A stretch of 9,281 nt of DNA from DATARH01 sp035504235 (GTDB lineage: Bacteria > Pseudomonadota > Alphaproteobacteria > ATCC43930 > CGMCC-115725): positions 1 to 9,281 of the forward strand of contig DATJSH010000084.1 of NCBI GenBank assembly GCA_035504235.1, given 5' to 3'. Positions 6,767 through 9,281 of this stretch are shown here, piece by piece. The notes under the pieces were generated by a model, which worked only from the letters and a program-made list of their open reading frames with translations, was not told where the DNA came from and did no database searches. Position numbers and translations under genes: made by a program. How positions within the stretch are numbered: the first letter of the stretch is position 1; each line of letters opens with the position of its first letter.

Positions 6767-7429
6767 TTATTTCGTCCCGAACAGACGGTCGCCGGCATCG
6801 CCGAGGCCGGGCAGAATATAGCCATGGGCGTCGAGGCAGCGGTCGAGTGCTGCGGCGACAATCGCGACGTCGGGAAAGACGCTCAGCACCGTGTCCACTC
6901 CTTCGGGAGCGGCAACCAGACAGACAAATTTGATCGAGCGCGCGTGGAGTTCGACCAGGCGGGAGATTGCCGCCACCGCGGAATTGCCGGTCGCCAGCAT
7001 CGGATCGACCACGATGACATCACGCTCGGCCAGATCCTCAGGCAATTTCAGATAATATTCGACCGCCTGCAGAGTGCGTGGCTCGCGATAAATCCCGATA
7101 TGGCCGACCCGCGCTGACGGCAGCAGATCAAGCATGCCGTCAAGAATTCCGTTACCGGCGCGCAGGATCGAGACCAGGCAGAGCTTCTTGCCCGACAACA
7201 GCGGGAAGCTGCCGCGCTCAAGTGGCGTCTCGATTGCAGCCGGTTCGAGCGGCAGATCGCGTGTTGCTTCATAGGCAAGCAACAGGCTGGTCTCGCGCAG
7301 CAGCCGCCGGAACTCCGCGGTCGAGGTCTCGCGATCGCGCATCAACGTCAGTTTGTGTTGGATCAGCGGATGATCGACGACGATCAAGCCCGCTCGCGGC
7401 TGCTGCACCTGGACCTGGCTCATTCCCAC
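6767..7429 (-). CDS. upp: Uracil phosphoribosyltransferase
   Basis: A protein of about 220 residues that makes UMP from uracil and PRPP in the cytosol. Numbering from the longest form (221 aa), the PRPP-binding loop is VIVVDPMLATGNSA (139-152), the SILRAGNGILDGM segment (88-100) is typical, and the C terminus GYILPGLGDAGDRLFGT (204-220) is the conserved uracil-binding end. Length is normal for the family. Three starts compete: GTG 7432, GTG 7429 and ATG 7423. AGGAGGAGGA (complement of 7436-7445) favours one of the GTGs, and 7429 has the best spacing. It is the last gene of the minus-strand cluster after the URC1-like and DUF1688 genes. In yeast the matching enzyme performs the first step of the URC uracil catabolic pathway, so here it may serve catabolism as well as salvage. 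A repeat-bearing gap of about 135 bases separates it from the DUF1688 gene. Confidence 0.95.
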   Translation of the reverse strand: MGMSQVQVQQPRAGLIVVDHPLIQHKLTLMRDRETSTAEFRRLLRETSLLLAYEATRDLPLEPAAIETPLERGSFPLLSGKKLCLVSILRAGNGILDGMLDLLPSARVGHIGIYREPRTLQAVEYYLKLPEDLAERDVIVVDPMLATGNSAVAAISRLVELHARSIKFVCLVAAPEGVDTVLSVFPDVAIVAAALDRCLDAHGYILPGLGDAGDRLFGTK

Positions 7430-7443
7430 CACCCGTCCTCCTC

Positions 7444-7490
7444 CTAGACCATGATCGTATCGGATGGAAGCGCTTGGCGCTGCGATCCGA
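7444..7490. repeat. Imperfect palindromic repeat, second copy
   Basis: CTAGACC-A-TGATCG opens the element, and TCGGAT (7460-7465) pairs with ATCCGA (7485-7490). Inside, AGCGC-TTG-GCGCT (7469-7481) forms an inner stem with a small internal loop between the two stems. The start and the GGCGCTGCGATCCGA end match the palindrome at 6685-6721, so these are two members of one family. A separate inverted repeat follows, ACGTGAA (7492-7498) with TTCACGT (7525-7531). The element sits between the DUF1688 gene and the upp ribosome binding site, so it would be transcribed within the operon and could affect mRNA processing or the level of upp. Confidence 0.6.
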
Positions 7491-7567
7491 CACGTGAATC
7501 AGGGTCTCGCCCTTGGAATCGAGGTTCACGTACGAAATGGAAGCTCTGTTGCCATTCATGCGATCCT

Positions 7568-8779
7568 CTAGAACAAAGTGCCGTCGCTGACGATCGTGAT
7601 TGGTGGGGTGCCATCCGGCCGTCGCTCGAGAGCGATGTCTCGGCCCGCCGCCCAGCTGCCGCCTTCGAGCACGCAAGCGAGCGGGAATTCCTGCGCGCTC
7701 TTGCCGAGGCGGGCGCGTACCGCAGGCGCCAACCGATCGAGCAATGCCACGGTCAACGCCCGCCATTCGACCACAGCTTCGCTCGTCGCGGCGAGTGGAC
7801 GGGACAGCAGGTGCGGATCGCGCGGTCTGATGACGCCGCAATCGAGAAACAGGCCGCCGTTACGGTATTCGGCAAGCCCGGTCAATCGATCAAGCCCGGA
7901 GACCTGCATATCTGCGGCCTCGAGCGGCTCGACCAGCGAATAGGCAAGCCATTGCGAGAGCTTGTGGAACGGGACGAAACCGTCGCGCGACACGGCGCTA
8001 TGCCGTCCGCAATCGCCGAGCGGCACGCCACCGAGGCTGAACCGTGCCGGCCAGATCGGCGCCAAAGCCAGCAGCAAGGTGCTCAGGATCTCCGCTGCCG
8101 GCAGGTCTTTGCCCCGAGCACGCCAATAGTCGAAGAGGTGACCCGGCCGGGCCGGCGTGCCAAATCGTCCCGGATCGGCAGCGCAGCACTCGCCCAACCG
8201 GCGCAGCAAAGCAGCCCGGTTGTCGATCCCGAGCAGCCGGTTCCCCGGGTCATGCTGAAACGCGGCGGCCAGAGATCGCGGCCTGATATCCGCCAGTGCG
8301 GCCGCGTCTGCCCGCCACGGCGCCTTTGGGTCGACGGCGAACCGCCCCTGCTGCATTGCCCGCAGGCTCGCCACTGCCAGCCCCTCGGAACGTCCCCAAA
8401 TCTGCCCGGTCTCAGCCTCGCGGTAGCGCCATCCCTGCCCCGCCCCGGCGTCGAGCAATACCGAGACGACGGCGAGATCGATGCGCGCCCGCGCCCGTTC
8501 CGCGCCATCGCCATCGGCGGCGACGAGGGCGGCGCGGTCGACGCCGCCCACGCAAAAGTGTCGCCAACGGCTGTGATAGGGGACGGCGAGATCCGGATAG
8601 CGGCGGCGCGTGACAGCGGCAACGCGATCGGCCGCCTCGCCGAGCCGGTGCAGGTCGAGCCGGAAATGCCGCGCCTCGCCACGTTCGGCCGCCGTAAACA
8701 CGATTGCGCAACGCTCGCGCACCGCGGCAGCGCTGAGCAGCGCCGTCGCCGTCGCTTGATCGTCATTCGCCGAGGGCAC
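7568..8779 (-). CDS. DUF1688 protein, URC4/Urg3 family
   Basis: A protein of about 403 residues from GTG 8779. It matches the URC4/Urg3 (DUF1688) family across its length: LLSAAAVRERC near the N terminus, RYPDLAVPYHSRWRHF, then DAGAGQGWRYREAETG (about 110-125), the signature FHKLSQWLAYSLVEPLE (271-287), LTGLAEYRNGGLFLD (299-313), and a C-terminal LEGGSWAAGRDIALERR. The family is needed for uracil use as nitrogen source through the URC pathway in yeast and occurs in bacteria; its exact reaction is not settled to my knowledge. No signal peptide or membrane span is present. GTG 8818 is an alternative start, but it overlaps the upstream gene by 56 bases rather than 17. The overlap with the URC1-like gene implies coupling. 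A long open frame on the opposite strand here is an artefact of codon bias. Confidence 0.88.
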   Translation of the reverse strand: MPSANDDQATATALLSAAAVRERCAIVFTAAERGEARHFRLDLHRLGEAADRVAAVTRRRYPDLAVPYHSRWRHFCVGGVDRAALVAADGDGAERARARIDLAVVSVLLDAGAGQGWRYREAETGQIWGRSEGLAVASLRAMQQGRFAVDPKAPWRADAAALADIRPRSLAAAFQHDPGNRLLGIDNRAALLRRLGECCAADPGRFGTPARPGHLFDYWRARGKDLPAAEILSTLLLALAPIWPARFSLGGVPLGDCGRHSAVSRDGFVPFHKLSQWLAYSLVEPLEAADMQVSGLDRLTGLAEYRNGGLFLDCGVIRPRDPHLLSRPLAATSEAVVEWRALTVALLDRLAPAVRARLGKSAQEFPLACVLEGGSWAAGRDIALERRPDGTPPITIVSDGTLF

Positions 8780-9281
8780 GGCCTTTGACGCGGCCAAGTT
8801 CCTCGGCGTCAGGCACACCCGTCGGTGCGAAATAACCCGCCGCCTTTTTGGCTTCGATCTCGACCGAGGCGTCGAGCGGTATCAGCCGCTCGGGGATGGC
8901 CACCTGCTCGATGATGTCGATCCCCTGGGCTTCGAGTGCCATCCGTTTCATGTTCGACATCGATACCCAACGATCGATGCGACGCACCCCGAGCCAGTGC
9001 AGGACATCCGGCATCAATTCCTGAAACCGCAGATCCTGAGCCCCGGCGACGCATTCGGTGCGGCGGAAATAGGTATCGGCGCGATCGCCGCCCGGCTGCC
9101 GCTTGCGGGCGTTGTAGACGAGAAATTTGGTGACCTCGCCAAGCGCCCGGCCTTCTTTTCTGTTGTAGACGATGATCCCGACCCCGCCTTGTTGCGCGGT
9201 CGCGACGCACACCTCGATGCCGTGCACCAGATAGGGCCGGCAGGTGCAGATGTCGGAACCGAAGACATCCGACCCGTTGCA
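8763..9281 (-). CDS. GTP cyclohydrolase II-like protein, URC1 type (5' end outside window)
   Basis: The C-terminal 172 residues of a RibA-fold protein; the N terminus lies beyond the window edge. The fragment begins with the zinc motif Cys-x10-Cys-x-Cys (CNGSDVFGSDICTC), as in GTP cyclohydrolase II. It then has QQGGVGIIVYNRKEGRALGE and VTKFLVYNARKRQPGGDRAD. In true RibA the corresponding stretch is EGRGIGLLNKIRAY; the change to EGRALGEVTKFLVYN is the mark of the URC1 branch as I know it. Together with the DUF1688 gene overlapping its 3' end and upp beyond, this points to uracil catabolism rather than riboflavin synthesis. In that pathway UMP is thought to be opened through a ribosylurea-type intermediate. 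The stop (8765-8763) lies inside the start of the DUF1688 gene. A ribA label from an automatic tool would probably be misleading. Confidence 0.88.
   Translation of the reverse strand, partial: CNGSDVFGSDICTCRPYLVHGIEVCVATAQQGGVGIIVYNRKEGRALGEVTKFLVYNARKRQPGGDRADTYFRRTECVAGAQDLRFQELMPDVLHWLGVRRIDRWVSMSNMKRMALEAQGIDIIEQVAIPERLIPLDASVEIEAKKAAGYFAPTGVPDAEELGRVKGRALGE

Noticed and set aside
7451..8788. A 445-codon open frame on the plus strand
   Set aside because: It lies opposite the well-supported DUF1688 gene, has a low-complexity Arg/Pro/Ala-rich sequence without any domain, and is the usual antisense frame of a high-GC gene.
1..9281. CRISPR arrays, tRNA or rRNA genes, intact insertion sequences
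   Set aside because: I looked for regularly spaced repeats, T-loop motifs and transposase signatures and found none other than the tmRNA.

Overview
The window comes from a GC-rich alphaproteobacterium. The clearest sign is a circularly permuted, two-piece tmRNA gene of the alphaproteobacterial type (about 2494-2777), followed by an alphaproteobacterial-type SspB adaptor. The palindromic intergenic repeats around upp resemble in style those common in Rhizobiales, but that is recalled rather than searched, so I do not name a genus.

Region 1 (1 to about 2450) is gene-poor. It holds one convincing small gene, an excisionase/MerR-type helix-turn-helix protein (763-1053, +), and a minus-strand pair of overlapping mini-ORFs (2293-2094). 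The second mini-ORF looks like the first 35 residues of a DUF5681-type protein (GQxGNxGGRPK motif). The rest shows no convincing coding sequence. It reads like a decayed mobile-element or prophage border beside the tmRNA gene.

Region 2 (about 2460-6721, +) is a dense gene block: ssrA, sspB, class I fumarase, an ECF-type sigma factor, a membrane anti-sigma-like protein and a membrane-anchored periplasmic metal-sensor-like protein with a His-rich tail. ssrA encodes the degradation tag (A)ANDNFATEALAA, and sspB encodes the adaptor that delivers such tagged proteins to ClpXP, so substrate tag and adaptor are neighbours. The last three genes have the logic of CnrY/CnrX/CnrH-type regulation: a periplasmic sensor, a transmembrane anti-sigma and an ECF sigma. 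They follow directly on a 4Fe-4S fumarase gene.

Region 3 (6767-9281, -) is the distal part of an operon for the URC pathway of uracil catabolism: a GTP-cyclohydrolase-II-like protein (URC1 type, truncated by the window edge), a DUF1688 protein (URC4/Urg3 type) and uracil phosphoribosyltransferase (upp). Upp makes UMP from uracil, and the other two are the marker genes of the pathway. Regions 2 and 3 converge on a perfect 11-bp-stem palindrome (6694-6721). A diverged relative of this palindrome sits between the DUF1688 gene and upp.
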